DNA of 64,000 nt from JAPOXR01 sp965116115 (GTDB lineage: Bacteria; Pseudomonadota; Alphaproteobacteria; Rhodobacterales; Rhodobacteraceae), in the NCBI GenBank assembly GCA_965116115.1, contig OZ220486.1, positions 4,464,001-4,528,000 of the forward strand, given 5' to 3'. Position 1 is the stretch's first letter. Each line of letters starts with the position of its first letter. The notes beneath the pieces were generated by a model. That model saw nothing but the letters and a program-made list of their open reading frames with translations. It was not told where the DNA came from and did not search any database. Positions 27,260 through 36,078 of this stretch are shown piece after piece. A program made the position numbers and the translations under genes.

Positions 27260-28059
27260 ACGCGATGAATCCCGCGGCGGCCGCCGCGATTTCAGCAAAA
27301 AACGTCGCCGTTCATTTCGGTGAAGGAGAAGAATGTGTGACAGCGCTGGAAGGGGTCGCTTTCGACGTCCCCGAATCCAGCCTCATAACCATTGTCGGCC
27401 CGTCCGGGTGCGGCAAGTCGACGCTTCTCAGGGCGGTGGCGGATCTGGTCACCATCAGCAACGGAAGCATTGAGGTCTTCGGGCGCAGCCCCGAACAGGC
27501 CCGGCTGGCGCGCGACTTCTCCTTCGTCTTCCAGGACGCGACCCTTCTGCCGTGGCGCACGGCAATCGATAATGTATGCCTGCCAATGGAAATCGGACGC
27601 GGGCGCGGCGCACCCACACAGCACGCTGAGCCTGGAGAATTGCTTGAACTGGTTGGTCTCGGGGGCCGCGAAAAGGCATTGCCGCATGAGCTTTCCGGCG
27701 GAATGCAGCAGAGGGTTTCAATCGCGCGCGCGTTGGTCTGCAAACCCCGGGTGCTGCTGATGGACGAACCTTTCGGAGCACTGGATGAAATAACGCGCGA
27801 CAAGCTCAATGAAGAGCTGTTGCGCATCTGGACCGAAACCGGAACGACAATTCTGTTTGTCACGCATTCGGTTCCAGAAGCGGTATTCCTCGGCCGGAAA
27901 TGCCTTGTGCTTTCAGCCAATCCGGGGCGGGTGCTGGAATATGTCGACATTGACCTCCCATTGTCGAGACAGCTTCCCATCCGCGATACCTACGAGTTCG
28001 TCCAGATCACAGGCCGACTCCGGCAATTGCTGGGGCAGGCCGGCAGCGGAGGCCAGTAG
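27256..28059 (+). CDS. ABC transporter ATP-binding protein, SsuB/TauB type
   Basis: A 267-residue ATPase with Walker A GPSGCGKST, Q-loop FVFQDATLLPWRTA (the LLPWRT form is typical of the SsuB/TauB/NrtD group), signature LSGGMQQR and Walker B VLLMDEPFGALDE. The frame starts at TTG overlapping the stop of the binding protein; an ATG nine bases later (27265) is an alternative start. Energises the importer. Confidence 0.93.
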   Translation: MNAMNPAAAAAISAKNVAVHFGEGEECVTALEGVAFDVPESSLITIVGPSGCGKSTLLRAVADLVTISNGSIEVFGRSPEQARLARDFSFVFQDATLLPWRTAIDNVCLPMEIGRGRGAPTQHAEPGELLELVGLGGREKALPHELSGGMQQRVSIARALVCKPRVLLMDEPFGALDEITRDKLNEELLRIWTETGTTILFVTHSVPEAVFLGRKCLVLSANPGRVLEYVDIDLPLSRQLPIRDTYEFVQITGRLRQLLGQAGSGGQ

Positions 28060-28868
28060 TGCCTGCGACAGTGCAAGCACACCAGCGCGCTCGCTGCTCG
28101 GCGGCTACCGCCGTCAAGTGGCGGAATCGGCTTCCTGCGATCTGTGCTGCCCTGTCGATAATCCTCCTCTGGCAATTGGTCGTGGTCATCTTCGGGATTC
28201 CGACCTACATTGCGCCGAGCCCGGCGCAGGTTGCAGCCGTGTTCGCCGAAAAAGGCGACATTCTCTGGCTTAACTTCTGGCCCACGTTCATGGAAGCGGC
28301 CGCCGGATTCGCTCTCGGCAACGCGGTTGCCGTCATTCTTGCCGTATGGTTCGTCCACAGCCAGTTCGCTGAACGGGCATTCTATCCCATTGCGGTTTTC
28401 ATCAACACGATCCCGATCATCGCGATCGCTCCCATTCTTGTTCTGATTCTCGGCAACGGCTACACGCCGAAAATTGTTATCGCCGCCCTGATTTGCTTTT
28501 TCCCGACACTCGTCAACATGGTGCGCGGCCTCAAGGCGGTGAGTCCGCAGATGATGGAACTGCTGCGCGTGCTGTCGGCGAACAACCAAGAAATTCTGTG
28601 GAAGATCCGAATCCAGAGCTCACTGCCGTTTCTGTTCGCGGCATTGAAAATCGCTTCCACAACCTGCGTGATCGGTGCCATCGTCGGCGAGTGGATCGGC
28701 TCGAATTACGGCCTCGGCTCGCTGATTATCGAGGCCACATACAATTTCCGGTCGCCTATGCTGTATGCAACAGTGATCCTCGGCGCGAGCCTCGCAGTGT
28801 TCGGTTTCGCCGCGACATCATTTTTCGAGCGGCGGATCGTGACATGGAAAACCAACGCCGTCTTCTGA
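28059..28868 (+). CDS. ABC transporter permease, SsuC/TauC type
   Basis: A 269-residue permease with six hydrophobic segments and the EAA-type loop around VRGLKAVSPQMMELLRVLSA. The GTG at 28059 sits six bases after GGAGG and overlaps the stop of the ATPase gene. It completes the importer. Confidence 0.9.
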   Translation: MPATVQAHQRARCSAATAVKWRNRLPAICAALSIILLWQLVVVIFGIPTYIAPSPAQVAAVFAEKGDILWLNFWPTFMEAAAGFALGNAVAVILAVWFVHSQFAERAFYPIAVFINTIPIIAIAPILVLILGNGYTPKIVIAALICFFPTLVNMVRGLKAVSPQMMELLRVLSANNQEILWKIRIQSSLPFLFAALKIASTTCVIGAIVGEWIGSNYGLGSLIIEATYNFRSPMLYATVILGASLAVFGFAATSFFERRIVTWKTNAVF

Positions 28869-29097
28869 TCTGAAAGGAATGGAATTGACATACCTTGTTG
28901 CGCAAACCCTTTGACTCAATTGCAGTCTCATTGGTATGATCACGGAAAATGGCCGTTTCCCTTCGCACATCGACTCGTCGAGTCGTCCCGGTGTCTCCAA
29001 GGATGTTCTCATATCACATGTCGCCGGGTTGCCGGGACGGGACACGGAACGGTATGCGGCTGCGCAGCTAAGTATATAATTCCCGAAGGAATATCAA
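28869..29097. other. Intergenic region before the FAD oxidoreductase operon
   Basis: About 230 bases between permease and the next operon. It contains an AT-richer patch around 29060-29100 and a GAAGGAA ribosome site before 29098. A promoter is likely somewhere here, but no clear consensus boxes stand out. Confidence 0.3.
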
Positions 29098-30459
29098 ATG
29101 ACCCCCCATGGAATCGTCAAGAGACCCGCCGCGAGCGTGCCAGTCGTTGCCAGTTCCGATGTTTTGGTTGTCGGGGGCGGGCCCGCCGGAATTTCGGCTG
29201 CGGTTTCGGCTGCTAGGAACGGCGCTTCGGTCACCCTCGTCGAGCGTTACCCCTATCTGGGCGGGCTCGCTTCAGGCGGCATGGTGCTGGTGCTGGACGA
29301 CATGCACAACGATCTTGAGATCACGGTGCGCGGACTGGCGCTCGAGATCATTGACCGTATGCACTCCAAAGGACTTTGCGTCTACCCGCCCGAAACGGAC
29401 CGCGCTCCAGAGGTGCGGGAAACCCAGGAAAGCTGGCAGAAATGGTCGCGATGGGGCGTGTTCGACTTTCACACTCAAACGAAACCGCATCCTGTCGTAT
29501 TCGCCGCATCCTTTGATCCTGACGGCTTCAAGCAGGCTGCTCTCGACATGGTCGGAGAAGCTGGGGTCAACCTTCGGCTCCACAGCTGGTTTCAGTCAGC
29601 GATTGTCGAGGATGGCGCCGCGGCAGGCGTGATTGTCGAGACCAAGGAAGGCGCGCAAGCTCTGCGCGGGCAAGTCGTCATCGATGCCACAGGCGATCTG
29701 GATGTCGCTGCCAGCGCCGGCGCTCCCTTTCGGGAGGGATCCTACATCGTGACCACGGTATCACGAATCGGCGGGGTTGACACGGATGCCGCCGAACGAT
29801 TCCAATATGACGATCCTGCGCGCTTTCTCGAACTCGAGAGGGAAGCCAAGAAGATCATCCGCGGCTGTTGGGAGTATTGGTGGCTGAAAACACCGCTCCC
29901 CGGTGTCGTATGGTGCAACTGCCCGCATATGTCCGGATTTAATGGAATGAAGGTCGAAGACCTGACTGCCGCGGAGTTCGAGGGGCGGAAACGGATGCAG
30001 GCTTTGCTTGAATTCGCCCGCGCTAATGTCCCTGGTTTCGAACAGGCCTACTTCGTGGATTTTGCCCCGCAGACCGGCGTCCGCCAGACCCGGCTTCTGG
30101 ATGGCGAATATGTCGTGACCAAACCGGATGTGATTAACAGGGCGCATTTCCCCGATACGGTTTGCAGAGGCCGCGATTACTACACGCCCTACCGCGCCCT
30201 GCTGCCGCGATCGGTCGAACAACTGCTGGTCGCCGGACGGCACTACTCTGCCACGTCTCAGGCTCAAAAGCTGAGCCGGGAAATCCCTCCCTGCATGGCG
30301 ATGGGCGAAGCGACCGGCATAGCCGCGGCGCTTGCCTTGGAAGAAGGCACCACGGTGCGTGAGGTCAGCCCGCGGGCTATACAGGCGAAAATGAAAGCCC
30401 AAGGCGCGGATCCGGGCGATATTCCATCGCCGAACGCACTCAACATGGAGGCGGCGTGA
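29098..30459 (+). CDS. FAD-dependent oxidoreductase (FAD_oxidored family)
   Basis: A 453-residue flavoprotein. The dinucleotide-binding motif DVLVVGGGPAGISAAVSAAR is at residues 21-40, and the second half of the FAD site is DATGDLDVAASAGAPF near residue 200. The sequence LGGLASGGMVLVLDD and TGVRQTRLLDGEYVVT is typical of the FAD_oxidored group, whose members often oxidise or reduce organic acids together with iron-sulfur proteins. First gene of a four-gene set with overlaps (next start overlaps its stop). Substrate unknown. Confidence 0.82.
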   Translation: MTPHGIVKRPAASVPVVASSDVLVVGGGPAGISAAVSAARNGASVTLVERYPYLGGLASGGMVLVLDDMHNDLEITVRGLALEIIDRMHSKGLCVYPPETDRAPEVRETQESWQKWSRWGVFDFHTQTKPHPVVFAASFDPDGFKQAALDMVGEAGVNLRLHSWFQSAIVEDGAAAGVIVETKEGAQALRGQVVIDATGDLDVAASAGAPFREGSYIVTTVSRIGGVDTDAAERFQYDDPARFLELEREAKKIIRGCWEYWWLKTPLPGVVWCNCPHMSGFNGMKVEDLTAAEFEGRKRMQALLEFARANVPGFEQAYFVDFAPQTGVRQTRLLDGEYVVTKPDVINRAHFPDTVCRGRDYYTPYRALLPRSVEQLLVAGRHYSATSQAQKLSREIPPCMAMGEATGIAAALALEEGTTVREVSPRAIQAKMKAQGADPGDIPSPNALNMEAA

Positions 30460-31640
30460 TGCTTGACGGCAAGAACGATTCGCCTGGAGTTCCGCTGCCG
30501 CTTGCCGGCGTTCGCGTGCTTGATTTCACACAGGTCATGCTTGGTCCCTGCTGCACGCAAATGCTTGGCGACTATGGCGCCGATGTCATCAAGGTCGAGC
30601 GCGCCGAACTTGGCGACCTCTCCCGTTGGAGCGTCGGCGAGGATGCCGACGGCTTCAACAACCCGGTCTTTTCCAGCCTGAACCGGAACAAACGCAGCAT
30701 TACCTTGGATCTCAAATCGGACGTGGACAAAGGCAAGGTTCGAGAGATGATCGACTCGATTGATGTCGTGGTCAACAACTTCCGGCCCGGCGTCATGGAA
30801 CGCATGGGATTCGGATATGAAGATCTCCGCCGCATCAATTCCCGAATTATCTATGCTGTCGGAACCGGGTTCGGCATTGACGGGCCTTATGCTCACAAGG
30901 GTGGCCAGGACGTCCTTGCCCAAGCGATGAGCGGAGCCATGCATCGCAGGGCGGACAGCAGTATTCCCATGTCGATCTATCCCACCGCTCTGGCGGATTA
31001 TTCTGCGGGAATGCACTTGGTCCAGGGAATATTGCTCGCACTGCTGCAGAGGGAAAAAACCGGCACAGGCCAACAGGTTTCCGTGTCGCTTTTCAACTCC
31101 ATGCTTGCCATGCAGATGCAGGAAGCGGCTATGTGGATGATGCGGGGAAAAGAACTGAACTGGGCCGCCATGCCGCTGTGCGGCGTGTTTAAGACGGCGG
31201 ACGGCGCCATCGTCATGGTCGGGGCGTTCAAGAAGAACCCTCTGCGCGACATTTGCGTCGCGCTCGGCATCAAGGATCTGTCTTTGGATAAAAAGTTTTC
31301 CAATCTTGAGCAGCAGTTCAAGCATCGCTCCGAACTGCAGGAGATATTCCGGCTCTCATTCGCTGGCGGCACAAGCTCTCACTGGCTGCAGAGGCTGGAA
31401 GATGTCGACATCCTCTGCGCACCGGTGAATACGCTCAGCGAGGCGCTTGATGACCCCCAGACCCGATGTAATCGCATGATTGTGGAACTTGAGCCGACCG
31501 CAGCCGGCCCTGTCCGTCTGGTTGCTTCGCCAATCGAGATGTCTGATGCGCCGTTCGAAGTTCGCCTGCCGCCCCCTCGTCTTGGCCAGCATACCGACGA
31601 TGTGCTTTCCGAATATCTGAAAAGCGCGGGCATGGCATGA
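30459..31640 (+). CDS. Class III (CaiB/BaiF) CoA-transferase
   Basis: About 393 residues. The N-terminal ALAGVRVLDFTQVMLGPCC style segment, GADVIKVERAELGDLSRW, LNRNKRSITLDLK and VNNFRPGVMERMG are the classic signatures of formyl-CoA transferase, carnitine CoA-transferase and relatives. The family moves CoA from one acid to another through a catalytic Asp, here probably in HKGGQDVLAQAMSG. The ATG at 30459 lies seven bases from GGAGG, better than the GTG three bases before. It probably activates the pathway substrate as a CoA thioester. Confidence 0.9.
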   Translation: MLDGKNDSPGVPLPLAGVRVLDFTQVMLGPCCTQMLGDYGADVIKVERAELGDLSRWSVGEDADGFNNPVFSSLNRNKRSITLDLKSDVDKGKVREMIDSIDVVVNNFRPGVMERMGFGYEDLRRINSRIIYAVGTGFGIDGPYAHKGGQDVLAQAMSGAMHRRADSSIPMSIYPTALADYSAGMHLVQGILLALLQREKTGTGQQVSVSLFNSMLAMQMQEAAMWMMRGKELNWAAMPLCGVFKTADGAIVMVGAFKKNPLRDICVALGIKDLSLDKKFSNLEQQFKHRSELQEIFRLSFAGGTSSHWLQRLEDVDILCAPVNTLSEALDDPQTRCNRMIVELEPTAAGPVRLVASPIEMSDAPFEVRLPPPRLGQHTDDVLSEYLKSAGMA

Positions 31641-32407
31641 GCGTAGACTATGAAGTGACGGATGCCGCCGTTGCCAAGATAAGGCTGAACCGGCCGGACA
31701 GACTGAACGCGATCGGCCCGTCGAGCGAAGCCGAACTCGGCAGGATCTGGTCGGATATTGAAGGCGACCCGGCCATCCGGTGCGTCATTATAACCGGCGC
31801 GGGACGGGCGTTCTGCGCCGGAGCCGACATGAAGGAAGACGGCCCGGACGGTGTTGATTACTGGGAACATACGCGTGAGTTTGGCTTTGGCGGAATCGCC
31901 TTGAGCGGCAGATTGTCTGTTCCTGTCATCGCACAGGTCAACGGGTTGGCGTTGGGAGGAGGATTCGAAATCGTTCTGGGCTGTGATCTTGCCATTGCCG
32001 CCAATACGGCGAGCTTCGGATTTCCTGAACCGCGCGTCGGCCGTGTTCCAATTGACGGGATGAACATGCTGCCACGGATGATCCCGCGCACACGGGCCTT
32101 GGGAATGCTACTTACCGGGCGCAGAATAAGCGCCGCGGACGCCCTCGCTTGGGGAATTCTGAACCAAGTTGTTTCGCTGGAGGAATTGGACTCTGCCGTC
32201 GATGCCTGGGTCAGGGACATACTTGCCGGCGCTCCGTTGAGCATCAAGGCCGTAAAGCGAACTGTTTACGACGGCGCCGCGAAATCCGCGCGCGAGGTGC
32301 GCGACACGTTTTCCGAGAGCCTCAGGGCTGCTATGCAAAGCCGCGATGCGAACGAGGGTGTTCAGGCCTTCATTGAGAAACGCCCGCCTGTCTGGACGGG
32401 AAGTTGA
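31637..32407 (+). CDS. Enoyl-CoA hydratase/isomerase family protein
   Basis: A 256-residue crotonase-fold enzyme: LNRPDRLNAI at the start, the oxyanion-hole segment GAGRAFCAGADMKEDG, then NGLALGGGFEIVLGCDLAIA. The glutamates used by hydratases can be placed near PEPRVGRVP but should be confirmed by alignment. Starts within the stop of the CoA-transferase gene. It likely hydrates or isomerises the CoA-bound intermediate. Confidence 0.9.
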   Translation: MSVDYEVTDAAVAKIRLNRPDRLNAIGPSSEAELGRIWSDIEGDPAIRCVIITGAGRAFCAGADMKEDGPDGVDYWEHTREFGFGGIALSGRLSVPVIAQVNGLALGGGFEIVLGCDLAIAANTASFGFPEPRVGRVPIDGMNMLPRMIPRTRALGMLLTGRRISAADALAWGILNQVVSLEELDSAVDAWVRDILAGAPLSIKAVKRTVYDGAAKSAREVRDTFSESLRAAMQSRDANEGVQAFIEKRPPVWTGS

Positions 32408-32414
32408 GGAACAG

Positions 32415-32747
32415 ATGACTTATGTAATCGCTGAGGCCTGCCTCGACATAAAGGACGGTATTTGTGCGGATGTCTGTCCTGTAGATTGCATTTACGAGGG
32501 CGGCCGGATGTTTTACATTCAACCGGATGAGTGCATCAACTGTGCCATCTGCGAATCCGTCTGTCCCGTTGACGCGATTTGGCACGAGGACGATCTTCCC
32601 GCGGCGTCAGCGGAATTCACCCGGATAAATTCCGAATTCTTCGGAGATGCCATAACCGGATGGGGAGAGCCCGGCGGTCTGACAGCGGAATTCAGGACTG
32701 AAATCGATCATCCCGATGTCGCCCGCTGGCTTAAGCCGCAGGAATAA
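32415..32747 (+). CDS. Ferredoxin with two iron-sulfur cluster motifs
   Basis: A 110-residue protein. Cysteine motifs at CLDIKDGICADVCPVDCIYE and CINCAICESVCPVDAIW fit a 7Fe or 8Fe bacterial ferredoxin, with a C-terminal extension as in FdxA-like proteins. The ATG at 32415 follows GAGGA. It is the natural electron partner for the FAD oxidoreductase three genes upstream. Confidence 0.88.
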   Translation: MTYVIAEACLDIKDGICADVCPVDCIYEGGRMFYIQPDECINCAICESVCPVDAIWHEDDLPAASAEFTRINSEFFGDAITGWGEPGGLTAEFRTEIDHPDVARWLKPQE

Positions 32748-32757
32748 TTCCTTCTCA

Positions 32758-33180
32758 TGCATGCCTCGGCGTTCCGCTATTTTGCCGCAGTAGCGGAATG
32801 CGGTTCGATCAGACGGGGGCGGCGGATCACCTGAACATCTCCGCGTCTGCTGTCAACCGGCAGGTTCTCGGTCTCGAAGCCGAATTCAGCACAAGACTTT
32901 TCGAACGGAACCGGAACGGGATGCGTCTGACGGAGGCCGACAGGCCGGTCCTTGAACATAAGCACGAGACGCTCGACAATTTCGAGCGATTGAAGAAGCA
33001 GGTCTAAAAAACTTCGCGGCTTGGCAAGCGGCACAGCCAGAATTTCCACGTTGAACAGCCTCAATGTCCAGTTCCTGCCTGATTTCATTGAGGGATTTGT
33101 CAGGGACTTCCCGGCAACCGAACTCAGAATCAGTTCGGACGATATTGTTGAGACCTTGATGAAACAAAATGCGCTGAGTG
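32758..33180 (+). pseudogene. LysR-type regulator, decayed
   Basis: The forward strand reads MHASAFRYFAAVAECGSIR, then after a frame break GAADHLNISASAVNRQVLGL and EAEFSTRLFERNRNG, the typical LysR winged helix-turn-helix. A further break leads to TARISTLNSLNVQFLPDFIE and FVRDFPATELRISSDDIVE, the start of the effector domain, which ends abruptly at the dispersed repeat. It was probably the regulator of the operon upstream. Now inactive. Confidence 0.75.
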
Positions 33181-33215
33181 GAAAACAGAAAAATTCAAAA
33201 GCGAAAGTCCTGGGG
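33156..33215 (+). repeat. Dispersed ~55-bp repeat, copy 2
   Basis: Nearly the same as the reverse strand of 13703-13762 (reads ATGAAACAAAATGCGCTGAG). It marks the point where the LysR gene is truncated. Confidence 0.55.
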
Positions 33216-33224
33216 TTTTAAGTA

Positions 33225-33272
33225 GGGCACACCCTCTCGGAGGTCCTTTCCGGACCTCTGCGGGCGTGCCGC
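33225..33272. repeat. Extended hairpin at the truncated LysR gene
   Basis: Inner stem GAGGTCC / GGACCTC (33240-33246 with 33252-33258), loop TTTCC. Outer stem GGCACACCC pairs with GGGCGTGCC with one mismatch. No T run follows, so a classical terminator is doubtful; it could be the folded end of a mobile element. Confidence 0.45.
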
Positions 33273-33359
33273 GACTGGCTGGCGGTTTTTGCAGGACTGC
33301 CCTGATAGAATTGCAATCCTATCCAGAATACGTTACATGTAGCAAGAAAGGAAACCGCT

Positions 33360-33578
33360 GTGCCGGCCCCTGTTTCAGAACGCGTTCAGAAGCACCGGGA
33401 CGCCCTGCGGGGCGCAGGTCTGCGTCCGGTGCAAATCTGGGTGCCGGACACCCGCCGTCCTGGCTTTGCCGCAGAGTGCCGACGCCAAGCCGCACTTGTG
33501 GCCGCAGCAGATCAACACGATGCCGAGCTGTCGGACTTCATGGACACCGCTCTGGCTGATCTGGATGACTGGCAGTGA
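33360..33578 (+). CDS. MazE-type antitoxin (DUF3018 family)
   Basis: Seventy-two residues starting at GTG: VSERVQKHRDALRGAGLRPV, QIWVPDTRRPGFAAECRRQA and a C-terminal acidic tail SDFMDTALADLDDWQ. The first half fits a short DNA-binding segment and the acidic tail the toxin-neutralising part of this antitoxin family. The stop overlaps the GTG start of the toxin gene by four bases. Intact, although its toxin is not. Confidence 0.72.
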   Translation: MPAPVSERVQKHRDALRGAGLRPVQIWVPDTRRPGFAAECRRQAALVAAADQHDAELSDFMDTALADLDDWQ

Positions 33579-33895
33579 GGCGTGGCAATCTGGTGACGGT
33601 CACCCTGCAGGGCGACAAGCCACGGCCTGCGCTCGTCGTCTAGGCCAATCAGTTTTCCGGGCTGGGATCGGTTGTGATCCTGCCGCTTATTTCCGTGGCG
33701 GTCGATGCGCCATTGCTGCGCTTGCCCGTGGAGCCATCCCCCGAAAATGGGTTGCGCGCACATTCACAGATCATGCTGGTCAAATCCATGGCCGTGAAGG
33801 CCGACAAGATCGGCGCGGCCTTCGGCCATCTCGATGACACCACCATGGTCAGCGTGAATCGCTCTCTGGCACTGTCCTTGGGGCTGGCCGGATGA
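33575..33895 (+). pseudogene. MazF/PemK-type toxin with one in-frame amber codon
   Basis: The frame from GTG 33575 reads RRGNLVTVTLQGDKPRPALV, then TAG at 33641-33643 where the family has a residue such as Gln (V.ANQFSGLGSVVILPLIS follows in the same frame), and runs open to 33895 (NGLRAHSQIMLVKSMAVKAD, LDDTTMVSVNRSLAL). A single CAG to TAG change would explain it. MazF toxins cut mRNA. As written only a 22-residue peptide would be made. Confidence 0.75.
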
Positions 33896-34033
33896 CTCGC
33901 GAAATGGGATAGAACAACAGACGCGCTGAAAGATACTGGATAGCTTGCGCGACCTGATCGGCGCGGATGATCCTGAGCTGGTGTTTCTGCCCGGCGAGCG
34001 GTTCCTGTTCCGCTGACTGCCGGGTCGAGTGTC

Positions 34034-34468
34034 CTAGGTTGCGGGCTCAATCATCGGCTTTGCGGCATTCCGCAGCAGGCGACGGATGACGGCGGCGGCG
34101 AAGTTGCGCACCCGCTTGTCAAAGCGGGTCGCGACCGCCGGAACTCTCATATGAATCAAACCAAGGATAATTCCATACGGCCTCGGCATCGTAAGCCTTG
34201 TCGGCGATCAGGACGCAACCGGCTTCAAGGCCGTCAAGAAGGGCCGCCGCCTCGGCGCGGTCGGCGGCCTGCCCCGGCGACAGACGCATGCGGCGCAACC
34301 CGCCCTTGCCGTCGGCCATGGCATGGATCTTCGTCAGCTGTCCGCCCCGGGAACGCCCGATCTCCTGCGGCTCGCCGTCCTTGCGCGGAGGCCCCGGCAG
34401 GCCTTTCGGCATCACACGCTTCATCGCTGCTGTTGTTCATTCGTCATGTCATGCCGGCTGCCGATCAT
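34034..34468 (-). pseudogene. IS5-family transposase, internally deleted
   Basis: The reverse strand has the start MIGSRHDMTNEQ, then a jump to EIGRSRGGQLTKIHAMADGK and VLIADKAYDAEAV (the DDE region of IS5/IS427-type transposases), then a 30-base foreign segment (34146-34175), then the C-terminal ATRFDKRVRNFAAAVIRRLL. The middle of the gene is gone. The foreign piece equals the end of the dispersed 120-bp repeat. Inactive. Confidence 0.7.
34146..34175. repeat. 30-base scar of the dispersed 120-bp repeat inside the IS5 fragment
   Basis: Contains ATCAAACCAAGGATAATTCC, the same end sequence as at 34670 and at 60430 (reverse strand). It sits exactly at the internal deletion of the IS5 transposase. 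Confidence 0.6.
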
Positions 34469-34669
34469 TTCAAATCTCCTTTGAGCACTCTCACCGCTGG
34501 TTGCGCGGCACTGTGCCGCAACCGGCCCGGTATATCAAATATTTGGGTACACACCTAACAGCCCTGATCTGAGAAACTTTCTGGGCCAGTCATTTGAGAC
34601 GGCCAATCGCCTTGTTTTATGGACGCGGATTCCGAGGCCCTCCCTGTTCGCTGGACGATGGTCTATCGT

Positions 34670-34788
34670 AACTCATATAAATCAAACCAAGGATAATTCC
34701 ATCAGGAGTTATCCATAGGGTTGTTCGGCGCGAGGCTGCAGCAAACTTTTTTCATCGCTCATCCGCAGCCGTGCTGTCCTGTCGCGGG
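34670..34788 (+). repeat. Dispersed ~120-bp repeat, copy 1
   Basis: Begins AACTCATATAAATCAAACCA, continues through GGAGTTATCCA and GGCTGCAGCAAACTTTT, ends near CTGTCGCGG. It is repeated in opposite orientation at 60311-60430 with small gaps. The surrounding 34560-34920 has no gene that I can support. Confidence 0.65.
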
Positions 34789-34920
34789 AATCATGTCCTC
34801 GTGGAGCAGTTTGCCCGGATGCGCCGGGCAACGGACCACCTGCTGCCTCCTGATGATATTGCTTGAAATCCAGCGAGAAAGCGCCGCCGCGGAACCCGCA
34901 GGTGATTCGCCACGGACCGT

Positions 34921-35724
34921 TCACATGGACCGTGCAGCGGATCGGGCTGCAGCAAAGGACGCAGGTTTTGGTCTCTGAGCATCTTTAGGTTGACAGTCGA
35001 TCAGGAAACTCATCATCTCGGCCGCGTCTCTCCTTGCGAAGAAACGCACCATCTTTTCATTGAACTCTTCCGCTCGCGTGGCTGGAACAGAAATCGCGTC
35101 GATTCCATGTGACATGAGGATACCGTTCATCATAAAGCGCGAGGTGCGTTTGTTCCCATCGAAATAGAACTGCTGCAGCGCACCGAACAAAAAGAATGCC
35201 ATGCCTCGTTCGCGCGGATCGGCAATTTCCGCGCCTAGAGCTTCGACACCTTCGGCAAATACTCTGTTAAGTTCCGGCGCTCCTTTGATAGTCGCCAGCG
35301 GCGTATACGGCTCATGAAGACCTAGAGACACGGACGGAGTATAATGAGTTTCTTGCCCCTCCCCTCGAAAATGCCCCCATTCAAGGGCTTCGTCTTTGGC
35401 TACCAGAGCGTGAAGGTGATCAAACGATGCCTTGTCCAATCTGAATTCACGGCTTTTTATCAGAATGAACAATTCCTTGGCTGCAGCTGCGAGATTCAAA
35501 ACCTGTTGTTCGTCGGAGACCTTGTGACCGCCGACCGTCACGCCATCCAGCAGGGTTTTAACCTGTGGGAAAGTAAAGGGGTTCCCCTCAAGATGGCTGG
35601 CATCAAAGACAAACTGCGGCAGCATCTGCTTATAGCGGAACGCAGAGCGATCAACCGATGCGGACACGCCGGCCGGAACCACTGACCGATTCCATGAAAA
35701 GCCTAATTTCTCAAAAAGTCGCAT
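34921..35724 (-). CDS. Fic-fold protein with Gln in place of the catalytic His
   Basis: About 267 residues. The Fic core is clear: LFGALQQFYFDGNKRTSRFM at about 180-198 corresponds to the family motif HPFxDGNxR, but the usual His position holds Gln185. An N-terminal ASHLEGN segment (42-48) resembles the inhibitory helix that clamps the active site in class II Fic proteins. Fic enzymes usually transfer AMP or another nucleotide to a target hydroxyl; this version may lack that chemistry. The frame is open to 35775, but MRLFEKLGF at 35724 is a better start. Neighbours are mobile-element remnants. Confidence 0.8.
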   Translation of the reverse strand: MRLFEKLGFSWNRSVVPAGVSASVDRSAFRYKQMLPQFVFDASHLEGNPFTFPQVKTLLDGVTVGGHKVSDEQQVLNLAAAAKELFILIKSREFRLDKASFDHLHALVAKDEALEWGHFRGEGQETHYTPSVSLGLHEPYTPLATIKGAPELNRVFAEGVEALGAEIADPRERGMAFFLFGALQQFYFDGNKRTSRFMMNGILMSHGIDAISVPATRAEEFNEKMVRFFARRDAAEMMSFLIDCQPKDAQRPKPASFAAARSAARSM

Positions 35725-35765
35725 CGGACGCCTCAGCCGCGAAATAATGGGAATTATATATCCCC

Positions 35766-35990
35766 CACGCAACAATGAAATGCATTACCGGGTTCAGCCG
35801 GCAACCTCTCTGTCGGGATCAAGCTGTAGAAAATGTCGTAGATGCCCCGCAAATGCGTTTCCGAATGCCGTCCGTCAGTGAAAAGGGCGGAAAATTCGCC
35901 GCATGCGGTCGCATGCCGCGCGGCTCCGTCTCTTCTAGGCGGCCTCAGGCGATTTCAGCGGGGGAGCCGCCGTCCTTTTCCGTCGCTCAG
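35766..35990 (-). pseudogene. IS30-family C-terminal end, remnant
   Basis: The segment is similar over about 220 bases to the inner left part of the IS30 remnant (19925-20150), sharing ATGAAATGCAT, TCAAGCTG, GGCGG.. and GGCGATTTCAGCGGGG-like pieces, with many substitutions and gaps. It holds only the 3' end of the element. Confidence 0.5.
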
Positions 35991-36078
35991 AGGTAGAATT
36001 TTTCGGAGGGCAGAGGGCCATCAAGGCTCATCCGCTCAGGGCCGCCGCCAAGCCTATCAGGGTTCCATACTTGAACTC

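Noticed and set aside
33225..33272. Integron attC-like site
   Set aside because: The hairpin has paired arms, but no core sites or integron integrase nearby; cassettes are not arranged around it.
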